The notes beneath the pieces were generated by a model. It did not search any database and was not told the DNA's origin. It saw only the letters and a program-made list of their open reading frames with translations. A program made the translations under genes and the position numbers. Shown one piece after another: positions 7,993 through 17,470 of a stretch of DNA of 64,000 bases. Within the stretch, counting starts at the first letter, position 1, and each line of letters opens with the position of its first letter. This DNA comes from JAJEFO01 sp965214325 (GTDB taxonomy: Bacteria; Pseudomonadota; Alphaproteobacteria; Rhodobacterales; Rhodobacteraceae), in contig CBDCBG010000006.1 of NCBI GenBank assembly GCA_965214325.1, forward strand, positions 3,472,001-3,536,000, written 5' to 3'.

Positions 7993-8529
7993 ATGGCAAC
8001 AGAGGCCACGGACGCTGCACAAGGCGCCGCCGAGAGTTCGGCCGGCATGCCGCAGCTCGACTTCTCCACGTTTCCGAACCAGATCTTCTGGCTCGTGGTC
8101 ACGCTTGTGGTGATCTATCTTGTTCTGTCCCGGGTGGCTTTGCCCAGGATCGCCGACGTGCTTGCCGCCCGGCAGGGCGCGATCACCAGCGACATCGCAA
8201 CCGCTGAGGAACTGAAGCAAAAGGCCGCAAATGCCGAGGAGGCGTACGAAAGGGCTCTTGCCGAAGCCCGCGCCGAAGCAGGTCGCATTGCTGCCGAAGC
8301 AAAGGCCGACATGCAGGCCGAGGTCGATGCCGCGATTGAAAGGGCTGACGCGGAGATCGCTGCAAAGGCTGCCGAAAGCGAGGTTCGCGTCAACGAGATT
8401 CGCAAGAGCGCGGCCGAGGCCGTTCGCGACGTTGCGCGCAGCGCGGCAAAGGATGTCGTGGCGGTGCTGGGCGTCAAGGTTGACGGTGCGGCAGTCGACG
8501 CGGCAGTCGCCGCGCAGATGGAGGGATAG
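7993..8529 (+). CDS. atpF': ATP synthase F0 subunit b'
   Basis: About 178 residues. The start is ATG at 7993 after GAGGAGG; an upstream ATG at 7978 lies before this ribosome-binding site. One membrane helix (IFWLVVTLVVIYLVLSRVAL) is followed by a long Ala/Glu-rich coiled coil. Photosynthetic bacteria and many alphaproteobacteria have two different b subunits, b and b', that form a heterodimeric stator stalk. This one precedes the canonical b gene by four bases, as expected. Confidence 0.93.
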   Translation: MATEATDAAQGAAESSAGMPQLDFSTFPNQIFWLVVTLVVIYLVLSRVALPRIADVLAARQGAITSDIATAEELKQKAANAEEAYERALAEARAEAGRIAAEAKADMQAEVDAAIERADAEIAAKAAESEVRVNEIRKSAAEAVRDVARSAAKDVVAVLGVKVDGAAVDAAVAAQMEG

Positions 8530-8533
8530 GGCA

Positions 8534-9106
8534 ATGGCGAGAATGCTTTCCCTGCTTGCCCTGCTTCCTGCAACGCCCGCCGTTGCCGCTTCGAAGAACC
8601 CGTTTTCGCTCGAATTCTACAAACTGTCGAACACGGACTTCATCGTCACGATCGCGTTCCTGCTGTTCGTTGGCGTGCTCGTTTACTTCAAGGTGCCGTC
8701 CTTGGTTGCCGGACTTCTGGACAAGCGGGCGGCCGGAATTCAGGAGGAACTGGACGAGGCCCGCGCACTCCGGGAGGAAGCGGAATCGGTCCTTGCAGAA
8801 TTCGAAAGCAAGCAGCGCGAAGTCGGAGACCACTCCGAGCGCATCATTGCTGCCGCGAAGGAAAGTGCCGAGAAGGCTGCGGAACAGGCCAGGAAGGACC
8901 TTGCGCTCTCGATCGAGCGGCGGATCCAGGCCGCGCAGGAGCAAATTGCTTCTGCGGAGCAGCGTGCGGTCAAGCAGGTGCGCGAGGAGGCCGTCAAGAT
9001 TGCGGTTTCTGCAGCCGGTCAGGTCATTGCAGACAGGATGAGCGCGGTTCGGGCGGGTGAAATGATCGACGAGGCCATCGCGACCGTCGAGGCAAAGCTG
9101 CAATAG
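8534..9106 (+). CDS. atpF: ATP synthase F0 subunit b
   Basis: 190 residues from ATG at 8534. An N-terminal leader-like hydrophobic stretch (MLSLLALLPATPAVAAS) is followed by a membrane helix (DFIVTIAFLLFVGVLVYFKV), then a long coiled coil rich in Ala, Glu and Lys. It forms the stator stalk with b'. It is the last gene of the F0 operon. The F1 genes (atpHAGDC) are not adjacent, the usual split arrangement in alphaproteobacteria. Confidence 0.93.
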   Translation: MARMLSLLALLPATPAVAASKNPFSLEFYKLSNTDFIVTIAFLLFVGVLVYFKVPSLVAGLLDKRAAGIQEELDEARALREEAESVLAEFESKQREVGDHSERIIAAAKESAEKAAEQARKDLALSIERRIQAAQEQIASAEQRAVKQVREEAVKIAVSAAGQVIADRMSAVRAGEMIDEAIATVEAKLQ

Positions 9107-9211
9107 CAATGCGCGCCGGGTCGTCCCGGTGTGAAGAATTGACGCGGTCCTTTGCGACGCGGACCATGCGTCAGTATCCCGGATTTGGACATATCAGTTG
9201 ACCGGACCCGG

Positions 9212-9586
9212 TCAGTCACCAGTGGAGTGGTCCGCCAAGACTTCCAGCGGCACGATGTCCAGCGCCTTACGGTGTGTGGAGGCAAGCCTTACTCTCGGGG
9301 CGGCGCCTTCGTCCGCAGCCTGCATGAAACGCCCTGCGCAGAGACACCACGCATCTCCGGGTTTCAGTCCGGAGAACTGGAATTCCGGCCGCGGCGTGGA
9401 CAGGTCGTTGCCGACATATTTCGAATAGGCCAGGAACTCTGCGGTCATGATCGCGCAGACCGTGTGACTTCCTTGGTCCTCGCGACAGGTGTTGCAGCAT
9501 CCGTCCCGGAAGAACCCGGTGACGGGATTGGTCGAGCAAGGCTCCAGCGGATCGCCAAGGACGTTGATGGAGGGATCTCTGTTCAT
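9212..9586 (-). CDS. DUF2237 family protein
   Basis: About 124 residues from ATG at 9586 (MNRDPSINVLGDPLEPCS). It shows the conserved pattern of the DUF2237 family: D-P-L-E-P-C-S-x-x-P-x-T-G-F-x-R-D-G-C-C, then H-T-V-C-A-x-M-T-x-E-F-L, G-D-x-W-C-L-C-A-x-R and a C-terminal A-L-x-x-V-P-L-E. The clustered cysteines suggest metal binding or redox activity, but no function is known to me. A longer frame to 9724 is unconserved. Confidence 0.85.
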   Translation of the reverse strand: MNRDPSINVLGDPLEPCSTNPVTGFFRDGCCNTCREDQGSHTVCAIMTAEFLAYSKYVGNDLSTPRPEFQFSGLKPGDAWCLCAGRFMQAADEGAAPRVRLASTHRKALDIVPLEVLADHSTGD

Positions 9587-9756
9587 GGGATGCTCCGGTC
9601 CGATGGTGGCCTTGCGACCGTCGTCCATTGATACCGCGTTACGGGGCGACTGTGAATGCGGGCATTTTCGCATGGCGCAGTGCTTGAATCCTGGCTGGTG
9701 CAGGACAGCCTGCGGAGTGCGCAAGTCGGGCGAGCGTGACCTCTGCCAGCGGCAGC

Positions 9757-10437
9757 CTATCGCCGAAACCTGTCGACGAGCTTTTGCAACGCGGATCGAT
9801 TGTCGACGCCAAAAGGAGATGCAAGTGTCGGCGTTGGAGGTCGCGATGCGGTTTCGGGCTTCTCGGGCGGACTTGCCTTCCGGCGATTCGCTGCGTTGCG
9901 GAACTTGTCCATGTCGCCCGAGGCCAAAAAAGGCGCGCCGTCGGAGATCCCGGTCCGCAGATCCTCCAGCCAGGCCTGATCCGACTTGGAAAAGTCTCTC
10001 AGCACATGAAAATGCACGGCGTCCTTCCGGCCGGGATGTCCGACGCCGATCCGCACGCGCTGGTAGTTGCTTCCAATATGGGCATCAATCGAGCGCAAGC
10101 CATTGTGACCGGCGTTCCCGCCGCCAAGCTTGACGCGCATCTTGCCGGGCGCCAGGTCGATCTCGTCATGGAACACGACCACGTCTTCCGGCGACAGCTT
10201 GTGGAATCGCTGGGCTTCGCCAACTGCCCGGCCTGAATCGTTCATGAACGTCTCAGGCTTCAGCAGCATGATCTTGTCTGATGCCATCCGCCCTTCGCTG
10301 ATCTGTCCATGGAACTTCGATCTCCAGCCGCCAAAGTCATGATCGGCGGCAATCCTGTCGACCACCATGTAGCCGACATTGTGCCGATGTCCGGCATACT
10401 TGGCTCCGGGATTGCCAAGTCCGACGAAGAGTTTCAT
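9757..10437 (-). CDS. pth: Peptidyl-tRNA hydrolase
   Basis: About 226 residues from ATG at 10437 (MKLFVGLGNPGAKY). It recycles tRNA from prematurely released peptidyl-tRNA. Asn9, the catalytic-type His19 in GHRHNVGY, the E-T-F-M-N-D-S-G motif and the catalytic aspartate in VFHDEIDLAPG are all present, followed by G-G-G-N-A-G-H-N-G-L-R-S. A C-terminal extension of about 40 Pro/Lys-rich residues beyond the fold is common in this bacterial group. Divergent from the sirtuin gene. Confidence 0.95.
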   Translation of the reverse strand: MKLFVGLGNPGAKYAGHRHNVGYMVVDRIAADHDFGGWRSKFHGQISEGRMASDKIMLLKPETFMNDSGRAVGEAQRFHKLSPEDVVVFHDEIDLAPGKMRVKLGGGNAGHNGLRSIDAHIGSNYQRVRIGVGHPGRKDAVHFHVLRDFSKSDQAWLEDLRTGISDGAPFLASGDMDKFRNAANRRKASPPEKPETASRPPTPTLASPFGVDNRSALQKLVDRFRR

Positions 10438-10529
10438 GCGCTTATCCCATTCTCTCGATCGATGCCGCAGGAGATACGGTTGCCCATGCGCTTCCCGCGC
10501 TTGCAGGCACCCGTTAACATGGTCCGGAC

Positions 10530-11231
10530 ATGAACAGGAACCCCGGCAAGATCGTCGTGCTGACCGGCGCTGGCATCTCGGCGGAGAGCGGGCTCGGCAC
10601 TTTCCGCGACAAGGGAGGGGTCTGGACGCGATACGACTTGAACGAAGTGGCCACGCCGGACGGCTTCCGGCGTGACCCGGCCAAGGTCCATGACTTCTAC
10701 AATGCTCGGCGCAGGAGCGCCGCCGGGGCGCCGCCGAACGCGGCGCATGCCGCGCTTGCAAGGCTGGAAAGGGACTATCCGGGCGAAGTCGTGATCATCA
10801 CGCAGAACGTCGACTCGCTCCACGAAGCGGCGGGAACCGCCGCAATTCACATGCACGGGAGGCTTGACCGTGCAACCTGCGCGTCCTGCGGCGGCGGATG
10901 GGATGCGCCCATGGAAATGCATGCCACCGACCCGTGTCCCGAGTGCTCGGAGCCGGCCACCCGGCCGGATGTTGTCTGGTTTGGCGAAGTTCCGCATGCG
11001 CTCGACGAGATCGCCGGACATCTTGATACGGCTGCTGCATTCGCTGCGATCGGAACAAGTGGCCAGGTCCATCCGGCGGCCGGATTCGTCAGCGAGGCCA
11101 GAAGGGCTGGTGCTCATACGATCGAAATCAACCTTGTGCCGTCGGAAATCTTCGATCTCTTCCACGAGAGGATCGAGGGCCCGGCTACGCTAAGCGTGCC
11201 CCGCTGGGTCGAGCGCCTCCTGAACGCCTGA
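10530..11231 (+). CDS. cobB: NAD-dependent deacylase, class III sirtuin
   Basis: 233 residues. It has the NAD-binding GAGISAESGLGTFRD, TQNVDSLHEAAG and catalytic H109 in HMHGR. Four zinc cysteines (117, 120, 136, 139) surround a short insert. Tyr57 and Arg60 in FYNARRR match the Tyr-x-x-Arg pair that marks class III (SIRT5/CobB-type) sirtuins able to remove succinyl as well as acetyl groups. It would remove lysine acylation from metabolic enzymes. A link to the succinyl-CoA-producing enzymes further along the window is possible but only inferred. Confidence 0.93.
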   Translation: MNRNPGKIVVLTGAGISAESGLGTFRDKGGVWTRYDLNEVATPDGFRRDPAKVHDFYNARRRSAAGAPPNAAHAALARLERDYPGEVVIITQNVDSLHEAAGTAAIHMHGRLDRATCASCGGGWDAPMEMHATDPCPECSEPATRPDVVWFGEVPHALDEIAGHLDTAAAFAAIGTSGQVHPAAGFVSEARRAGAHTIEINLVPSEIFDLFHERIEGPATLSVPRWVERLLNA

Positions 11232-11244
11232 GCGCGGCTGGCCT

Positions 11245-11709
11245 CTATTGTCCCGCGCTTGCCGCCGGCTGGCCGCGCGCGCTGTCTACCGGAACCTTGA
11301 TCGCGATTTCGCCAGCGATCTCGAAGTCCAGCGTCAGTGGTACGGTCTCGCCGTCAACAAGATCCTGCGTCACGCCCATCAACATCACGTGGTCGCCGCC
11401 ACGTGACAGCGTGTACGTGTCGCCTGCCGGTACAGTTATGCCTGCCTCGACCTCTCGCATCTTCATGATGCCGTCGTCCTCGATATGCGTATGGATCTGA
11501 ACCATCGCGGCAATCGGCGACCTGGCGGCAATCAGGCGGTCAGCGAATGCGCCGGTGTTCTGGATCGACATGAACATCGCGCCGGTCGGCGCCCCGGGGC
11601 GTGAGGCACGCGCGTACGGGTCCATGATCGTGATGTCGCCGGCAAGCAACGGGCTGCCGGGAAGCAGACCCAGGAAGGCAAGGAATCGAACGGGATCCTG
11701 TACAAGCAT
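11245..11709 (-). CDS. Periplasmic copper chaperone PCu(A)C
   Basis: 154 residues with a short signal peptide (LAFLGLLPGSPLLAG) and a PCuAC domain. The copper ligands follow the family pattern: histidines in VQIHTHIEDDG, methionines in IMKMREV, then DHVMLMG about 20 residues later, with G-E-T-V-P-L-T-L-x-F near the end. The family delivers Cu(I) to the CuA site of cytochrome oxidase. The usual neighbour SCO1/SenC is not recognisable here, although the adjacent 540 bp may hold decayed sequence. Confidence 0.88.
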   Translation of the reverse strand: MLVQDPVRFLAFLGLLPGSPLLAGDITIMDPYARASRPGAPTGAMFMSIQNTGAFADRLIAARSPIAAMVQIHTHIEDDGIMKMREVEAGITVPAGDTYTLSRGGDHVMLMGVTQDLVDGETVPLTLDFEIAGEIAIKVPVDSARGQPAASAGQ

Positions 11710-12252
11710 CGAGACGCGAGATAGATGTAGTCGTGTTCGCGTTCAAGCGCGCCGTCGACGTGGTAGCTGGCGGCCGCCGAGCCAGTTCCGGCCGGTGCTG
11801 AAAGTCCTTCGAACATGGCGCTGCAACTGCCGCACGGGCAGCGCCGTAAATTGCGATCAAGGGTCGGCGGCATCGCCGTTGAGTTGTGGATGCACAACCT
11901 GGAGCCCGCGTGGCCGGATCGCGCGCAATTTCTAGATTCGGTCGCGGCGCACGGCATCAGCATTTTGACGCGGGCCAGGAATGCCCCGACCCTCCGAACA
12001 AGTCCTGCAGCAACGAATCGAGGACGAAAAACGCCTCGGGCAAGCCATCCGCAAAGTCCTGGTTTTGTGGGCGTTGAAACGTATGAAATCCAGGGTCTGC
12101 GTGCCGAGGATCCGGAAAATGACCTCCAAGGAGATGATTGCACCGCCGATCAGAAGCAGGTTCCAGTGCGCAAGCGGCCACGGGTGCTGCAGGGACGTCG
12201 CGCCAAGGCGCGGCGGAGCCCTGCGGCATCGAACGCCGGGAAAGAGCCGGGG
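11710..12252. other. Gene-free stretch between PCuAC and the ricin-B-like gene
   Basis: No reading frame here has convincing start, composition or family resemblance. On the minus strand around 12060-12160 a short hydrophobic stretch (NLLLIGGAIISLEVIFRIL) appears between stops. It might be the remnant of a small membrane-protein gene, but this cannot be shown from sequence alone. Confidence 0.4.
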
Positions 12253-12783
12253 TCACTGCCTGACGATCCACTGCTGGAACCGTGCATCAGCCGCTGAACA
12301 AGCAGAGAATCGGAGATTGCGCGCCATAAATGGACCAGCAGAACGGCTGTTGGCACCGACGCTCAGGCACTCTGTGTGGTCAAGCGACGGGCGGATCGTC
12401 ATGGATCGAGGATCGTAGTTGAACTTCTGTGCGTCGGCCGCCGCGTTGCAATCAATCAGCCCGAGCGGCTCAGACAGATCGTCCGGATGCAGATACGCCA
12501 TGCATTTCCCTTCGAAGGGGACGGATGCGATCTGGCCGGTGACCTCGGAAAGACGAAACTGCACGTCTCCGCCCCGTGGCTTGCACGAGTGGGCATGCAG
12601 ACGATCCGACAGCCCGCGACCAATCGTGTCTATGCACCACCCGAGGCCATCAACCTCGTCCAGGTTGTCAGCCAAATGTATGACAGGCGCGGGTGTCCGG
12701 AGATCAGGCGGATCGGCGCCTGCCGTAGCGGCGGCGACAAGCAAGATCGCCGTCGCGAGGGCAAGGTTCGGCAAGAGGTGCAT
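12253..12783 (-). CDS. Secreted ricin-B-like (beta-trefoil) protein
   Basis: About 176 residues from ATG at 12783, chosen because GGAG lies 7 bp upstream and a clean signal peptide follows (MHLLPNLALATAILLVAAAT-AGA). The mature part has paired cysteines (GWCIDT, HSCKP, GKCMAYL, IDCNAAA, ECLSVG, FSACS) and ends with F-Q-Q-W-I-V, the Q-x-W signature of ricin-type trefoils. Such domains usually bind glycans. The length suits a single trefoil. The ligand is unknown, and no operon partner is evident. Confidence 0.6.
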   Translation of the reverse strand: MHLLPNLALATAILLVAAATAGADPPDLRTPAPVIHLADNLDEVDGLGWCIDTIGRGLSDRLHAHSCKPRGGDVQFRLSEVTGQIASVPFEGKCMAYLHPDDLSEPLGLIDCNAAADAQKFNYDPRSMTIRPSLDHTECLSVGANSRSAGPFMARNLRFSACSAADARFQQWIVRQ

Positions 12784-13555
12784 GTGACTCTCCATTTCAT
12801 TCATGACGTTCGTTTCAACCATATGCGCAAGGGAACCGATAGTCCGTCGAAACTGTGTCCCCGGGAGGGAGGGGAAATCCATGTCCGAGAGGGGCATGAT
12901 CGGGGAAGTGTCAATGAAGTGGAGCCAGCTTCAGCGTGCTGCGGGAGGCTGCGCTCGCCCCGGCAGGCTGAATGCGCAAGAGCTCCTGTCCTGACGACCT
13001 GCGAGGAGCGTGCTGCGCGCAATGCAGCTTCCGCACTTGCAAGGCGCGGCATGCTCGGTGCCGCAAGCCGCCGCGGGCCGTTTCGCTTCGCCCTTCCTGC
13101 TGACGCAGTCGAAGGATGGATCCCGAGGCTCTATCCGGATATGCCTGAGCGGAAGACATGGCTTCTCGAGGAAGAGTTCAGTCATTCGGCAGAGATGCCT
13201 GGAGAAGGCATTTTGATCGCACCGAAAAAGCTGGCATTCGAACTTTCAAGCGAGAATCCAGGCGACCGAACTGGAAATCCTGCATTTCGACGCACCGAGC
13301 TGACGCGACCGGGCGGCCCGGGCCGCGACGGACGTGGCCGATCTCGATCAACCGCAGGCGGTGCAGCGAGACCGCCGCACCGGAGGCTTGCCGGCATTGG
13401 CCTGATCACCCTCAATTCCGGGCGATCCCTGGTACGCCATGCGCAGAAAGCAGAAATTGTGCCTTCGGCAAGCGTGTCTTCGCATTCCTGCGCGATTCTT
13501 GCACCTTGCGGGTCTCCGCCGTAAGTAGTGCCGAATGCAATGCGGGCGAGGGACA
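12784..13555. other. Gene-free stretch upstream of aspartokinase
   Basis: About 770 bp without a credible gene. Reading frames on both strands are arginine/serine-rich shadows with no family resemblance. It should contain the promoter of the divergent ricin-B-like gene and that of lysC, but I cannot point to convincing -35/-10 pairs. Confidence 0.4.
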
Positions 13556-14794
13556 ATGCCCATTCTCGTCATGAAATTCGGTGGCACGTCGGTCGCCTCG
13601 CCGGAACGGATCCGGCATGCTGCAAGTCTCGTGCGCCGCGAGGTCGGGAACGGGCACGAGGTGATTGTCATTGTCTCGGCGATGTCCGGCAAGACGAACG
13701 AGTTGGTCGGCTGGGTCGAGAAGACATCGCGCTTCTACGATGCCCGCGAATACGATGCCGTGGTTTCGTCGGGAGAGCAGGTCACCGCCGGACTCATGGC
13801 GCTTACGTTGCAGGAGATGGAGATTCCGGCGCGGTCGTGGGCAGGCTGGCAGGTGCCTGTGCAAACCGACAGCGCTCATGCCGCGGCTCGCATCGAGGCC
13901 ATCGAGATCGGGAACATCACGGCCAAGTTTGCCGAGGGCATGAAGGTCGCGGTTGTCGCAGGCTTCCAGGGCATCTCTTCCGAGGGACGCGTCACGACGC
14001 TCGGTCGCGGCGGTTCGGACACCACGGCGGTCGCGTTTGCGGCCGCTTTCGAAGCCGAGCGCTGCGACATCTACACGGATGTCGACGGGGTCTACACGAC
14101 CGATCCCAGGATCACGTCGAAGGCGCGCAAGCTGGACCGGATCGCGTTCGAGGAGATGCTGGAACTGGCCTCGCTCGGCGCACGGGTGCTGCAGACCCGC
14201 TCGGTCGAGCTTGCGATGCGCCACAACGTGCGCCTGCGCGTCCTGTCGACTTTCGGAAGCAACGACGACAACGCTGGCACGCTCGTCTGTGCCGAGGAGG
14301 ACATCATGGAAAAGAACGTGGTTGCCGGCGTCGCTTTCAGCCGCGGCGAGGCGGAAATGACGCTGCTTTCGGTTGCGGACCGGCCTGGCATTGCCGCCGC
14401 GATCTTCGGCCCGCTGGCGACCGCCGGAGTGAACGTCGACATGATCGTCCAGAACATTTCCGAGGATGGTCGTACCGACATGACGTTTTCGTTGCCGGTT
14501 AACCAGGTCGCGCGCGCCAAGCAGGCAATGGAGGAGGTCAAGGCTTCGGGTGAAGTCAACTACAGCCAGCTTGTGACGGACGAAGACGTGGCAAAGGTGT
14601 CCGTCGTGGGAATCGGCATGCGCAGCCATGCCGGCGTCGCGTCGCGGATGTTCTCGGCGCTTCGCGACGAGGGCATCAACATCAAGGTCATCTCGACTTC
14701 GGAGATCAAGATTTCTGTCCTGATCGACCGGAAATACCTGGAGCTTGCCGTGCAGGCCCTTCACGAGGCGTTCGAGCTCTCGGACGCTGCATGA
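13556..14794 (+). CDS. lysC: Aspartate kinase
   Basis: 412 residues from ATG at 13556, with GAGGGA just upstream. It phosphorylates aspartate in the first step of lysine, threonine, methionine and diaminopimelate synthesis. It has the kinase motif MKFGGTSV at the start, a GRGGSDTTAVAFAAA segment and the conserved TDVDGVYTTDPR. Two C-terminal ACT domains follow (MTLLSVADRPGIAAAIF and VSVVGIGMRSHAGVASRMF), which give feedback control by lysine and/or threonine. It is the single-polypeptide, monofunctional form. Confidence 0.96.
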   Translation: MPILVMKFGGTSVASPERIRHAASLVRREVGNGHEVIVIVSAMSGKTNELVGWVEKTSRFYDAREYDAVVSSGEQVTAGLMALTLQEMEIPARSWAGWQVPVQTDSAHAAARIEAIEIGNITAKFAEGMKVAVVAGFQGISSEGRVTTLGRGGSDTTAVAFAAAFEAERCDIYTDVDGVYTTDPRITSKARKLDRIAFEEMLELASLGARVLQTRSVELAMRHNVRLRVLSTFGSNDDNAGTLVCAEEDIMEKNVVAGVAFSRGEAEMTLLSVADRPGIAAAIFGPLATAGVNVDMIVQNISEDGRTDMTFSLPVNQVARAKQAMEEVKASGEVNYSQLVTDEDVAKVSVVGIGMRSHAGVASRMFSALRDEGINIKVISTSEIKISVLIDRKYLELAVQALHEAFELSDAA

Positions 14795-15053
14795 ACTGGC
14801 CGTGAAGTCCGTGGCTTGCGCCGCCGGGGCGGGTCTTTCGCATATCCTGTTGGTCCGGGGCAGGCGGGACTTCAGGCCGAACCCTGCACCTGAAAGTCTT
14901 CTGGAACTCCACGGCATCCTGTCGTGACGGCGGGCCGGATGTCGCAGATCATTCATGATTGCGGCCCGCATTTGCCGTTTTTTTCGCGTTGCAACTGTGG
15001 TCTACTCGACCCGGGCGGCGGCAATGCCGCAGCAACAGGACGAAAGCGACGGA

Positions 15054-17309
15054 ATGGTGGAGATCGAGGCCGGAAGCCGCAAGCTATTGCGACGCCTGCG
15101 GGATTCTCTCGCCGAGGATACCGCCGGACAGGCGCGGCTCGATCAAGTCACCAAGATAATTTCCGAGGAAATGCAGTCGGAAGTCTGCTCGATCTACCTG
15201 TTCCTCGATTCCGACACGCTGGAGCTCTGCGCGTCGATCGGCCTGAAGATGGACGCAGTCCACAAGACGCGGATGCGGCTAGGCGAAGGCCTGGTCGGTC
15301 GCGCGGCCCGCGACGGCATCGTCGTCAACGAGGCTGACGCGCCCTCTGCCAAGGGTTTCCGCTTCATGCCCGAGACCGGGGAAGAGGTCTTTTCCTCCTT
15401 CTGCGGCGTTCCGATCCAGCGTCTCGGCGACCGCCTGGGCGTTCTCGTGGTCCAGTCCCGGGAGGCGCGGGCATTCTCCGATGACGAGGTATATGCGCTC
15501 GAGGTCGTGGCGATGGTCCTCGCCGAAATGACCGAGCTTGGCGCGTTCGTGGGCGAAGGCGAGGCGCTTCGGGCACTCCACACAAGGCCCATGCAGTTCC
15601 GTGGCCAGATCGGGCAGGAAGGCGTTGCCGAAGGGCATGTCTATCTTCACGAGCCGCGAGTCGTGGTCACGAACCCTGTCGCCGACGATCCGGAGAAGGA
15701 GACAGAACGGCTTCTCGAGGCGGTGGACCGGCTGCGCATATCGGTCGACGGCATGCTGGAATCCGTCGGCCAGGACGCGGTGGACAAGGACCACGTCGAA
15801 GTGCTGGAGACCTATCGGCTGTTTGCCAACTCGAGATCCTGGCTGACGCGCATGGAGGCAGACATCGCTGCCGGGCTTTCCGCCGAAGCGGCCGTCGAAA
15901 AGGAGCAGTCCACGGCCCGGCGGCGTCTGGGTCGCTCTCCGGACGCCTATCTTCGCGAGCGGCTGCAGGATCTTGACGATCTCTCAAACCGGCTCCTGCG
16001 CATCCTGACCGGGCAGGGGGGAGACCCCGCAGCCGACATCCCCGGCGATGCGGTGCTCGTGGCGCGCAATATCGGACCGGCCGAACTGCTCGACTACGGG
16101 CGAGGCAAGCTCAACGGCATCGTGCTTGAACAAGGCTCGGTCGGCAGTCATGCCGCAATCATTGCGCGGGCGTGGGTGATTCCCCTGATCGTTCATGCGG
16201 GTCGCGACATCACCCTGGAAGCGTTGAACGGCGATCACATCACGATCGACGGGGATCTGGGCCTGGTGCATCTGCGGCCCGACGAGTCCGTGATTTCGGC
16301 GTTCCGCGACAAGGCCGCAATGCGGGCCAAGGCTCAGGAGCGGTACGCGGACCTCAGGGAGCTGCCCGCAGAGTCCAAGGACGGAATCAAGGTCTCGCTG
16401 CACATGAACGCGGGCCTGATCGCCGAACTGCCGTCGCTCAAGGGCTCGGGTGCGGTGGGCGTCGGGCTCTTTCGGACCGAGCTCCAGTTTCTTGCCCGTT
16501 CAAGCATGCCACAGCGCGCGGAGCTTGCGGGCATCTATTCCCGAGTTCTGGATTCAGCGGGCGGCAAGCGCGTCGTGTTTCGTACGCTCGACATCGGCTC
16601 AGACAAGATGCTGCCCTACATGAAGCGCGAGGATGAGCCGAATCCAGCCCTTGGCTGGCGCGCGATCCGGGTCGCACTCGACAGGAAGGGCGTGATGCGA
16701 ATGCAGTTGCAGGCCCTGATCCGCGCGGCGAACGGGCGACCGCTGACGATCATGTTCCCCTTCATCGCGCAACTCGAGGAGTTCACCGCCGCTCGCCAGC
16801 ACGTCCTCGACGAAGTCGAGCGCGAAAGGAAGCTGGGCCATGCGCTGCCCGAGAATCTTGAGATCGGGGCAATGCTGGAAACGCCGTCCCTTGCCTTCGC
16901 GCCGCGCAAGCTGTTCGAGCTTGCCGACTTCATTTCCATTGGCGGCAATGACCTTAAGCAGTTCTTCTTTGCAGCTGATCGCGAGAACGAGCGCGTCCGC
17001 AAGCGCTATGACACGCTGAACGTGAGCTACCTGAGCTTCATCGAGCACATCACGCGACGCTGCGATGAAACGGGCACGCCGGTCAGCTATTGCGGTGAGG
17101 ATGCAGGCCGTCCAGTCGACGCAATGTGCTTTGCCGCCATGGGGCTTCGGTCGCTGTCAATGCGTCCGGCCTCGATCGGACCGGTCAAGCACCTGATTCG
17201 GCGCGTCGATCTTGCAGAGGCGCGCGAGGTCATCGACAGGGCGCGGGAAAGCGGAGACCAGTCAGTCAGAGGCCGTGTCATGGAGTGGCTCAGGACCGCC
17301 GTGAGTTAG
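15054..17309 (+). CDS. ptsP: Phosphoenolpyruvate-protein phosphotransferase PtsP (EI-Ntr)
   Basis: About 751 residues: an N-terminal GAF domain (roughly residues 20-165), then enzyme I. The phospho-accepting His is near residue 366 in GSVGSHAAIIARAW, and the catalytic Cys is near residue 680 in SYCGEDAGRP. It transfers phosphate from PEP to NPr in the nitrogen PTS, a regulatory rather than sugar-transport chain. Start ATG at 15054 gives the expected MVEIEAGSRKLL opening; ATG at 15024 and an earlier ATG at 14955 are alternatives. It lies downstream of lysC, as in relatives I recall. Confidence 0.93.
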   Translation: MVEIEAGSRKLLRRLRDSLAEDTAGQARLDQVTKIISEEMQSEVCSIYLFLDSDTLELCASIGLKMDAVHKTRMRLGEGLVGRAARDGIVVNEADAPSAKGFRFMPETGEEVFSSFCGVPIQRLGDRLGVLVVQSREARAFSDDEVYALEVVAMVLAEMTELGAFVGEGEALRALHTRPMQFRGQIGQEGVAEGHVYLHEPRVVVTNPVADDPEKETERLLEAVDRLRISVDGMLESVGQDAVDKDHVEVLETYRLFANSRSWLTRMEADIAAGLSAEAAVEKEQSTARRRLGRSPDAYLRERLQDLDDLSNRLLRILTGQGGDPAADIPGDAVLVARNIGPAELLDYGRGKLNGIVLEQGSVGSHAAIIARAWVIPLIVHAGRDITLEALNGDHITIDGDLGLVHLRPDESVISAFRDKAAMRAKAQERYADLRELPAESKDGIKVSLHMNAGLIAELPSLKGSGAVGVGLFRTELQFLARSSMPQRAELAGIYSRVLDSAGGKRVVFRTLDIGSDKMLPYMKREDEPNPALGWRAIRVALDRKGVMRMQLQALIRAANGRPLTIMFPFIAQLEEFTAARQHVLDEVERERKLGHALPENLEIGAMLETPSLAFAPRKLFELADFISIGGNDLKQFFFAADRENERVRKRYDTLNVSYLSFIEHITRRCDETGTPVSYCGEDAGRPVDAMCFAAMGLRSLSMRPASIGPVKHLIRRVDLAEAREVIDRARESGDQSVRGRVMEWLRTAVS

Positions 17310-17470
17310 GGCCGGGTGCCCAAAACGCGACGCGGGAGGCCCGTGCGCCCCGCAGGGTGGCTATTGCCGCCGTCCATCGGGACAGCAGCGTTGCCGCGAC
17401 CGTCCCCGTAGATGCTTGAAGGCGATCCGTGGGACGCCCGCAACCGGGAAGGGATGGCGGTTGGCCGACC

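Noticed and set aside
9107..9211. Terminator after the F0 operon
   Set aside because: A short CCGGG/CCCGG stem is present but there is no T-run; too weak to annotate.
12376..13524. 382-codon plus-strand frame
   Set aside because: Partly antisense to the ricin-B-like gene; Arg-rich, no start site and no domain.
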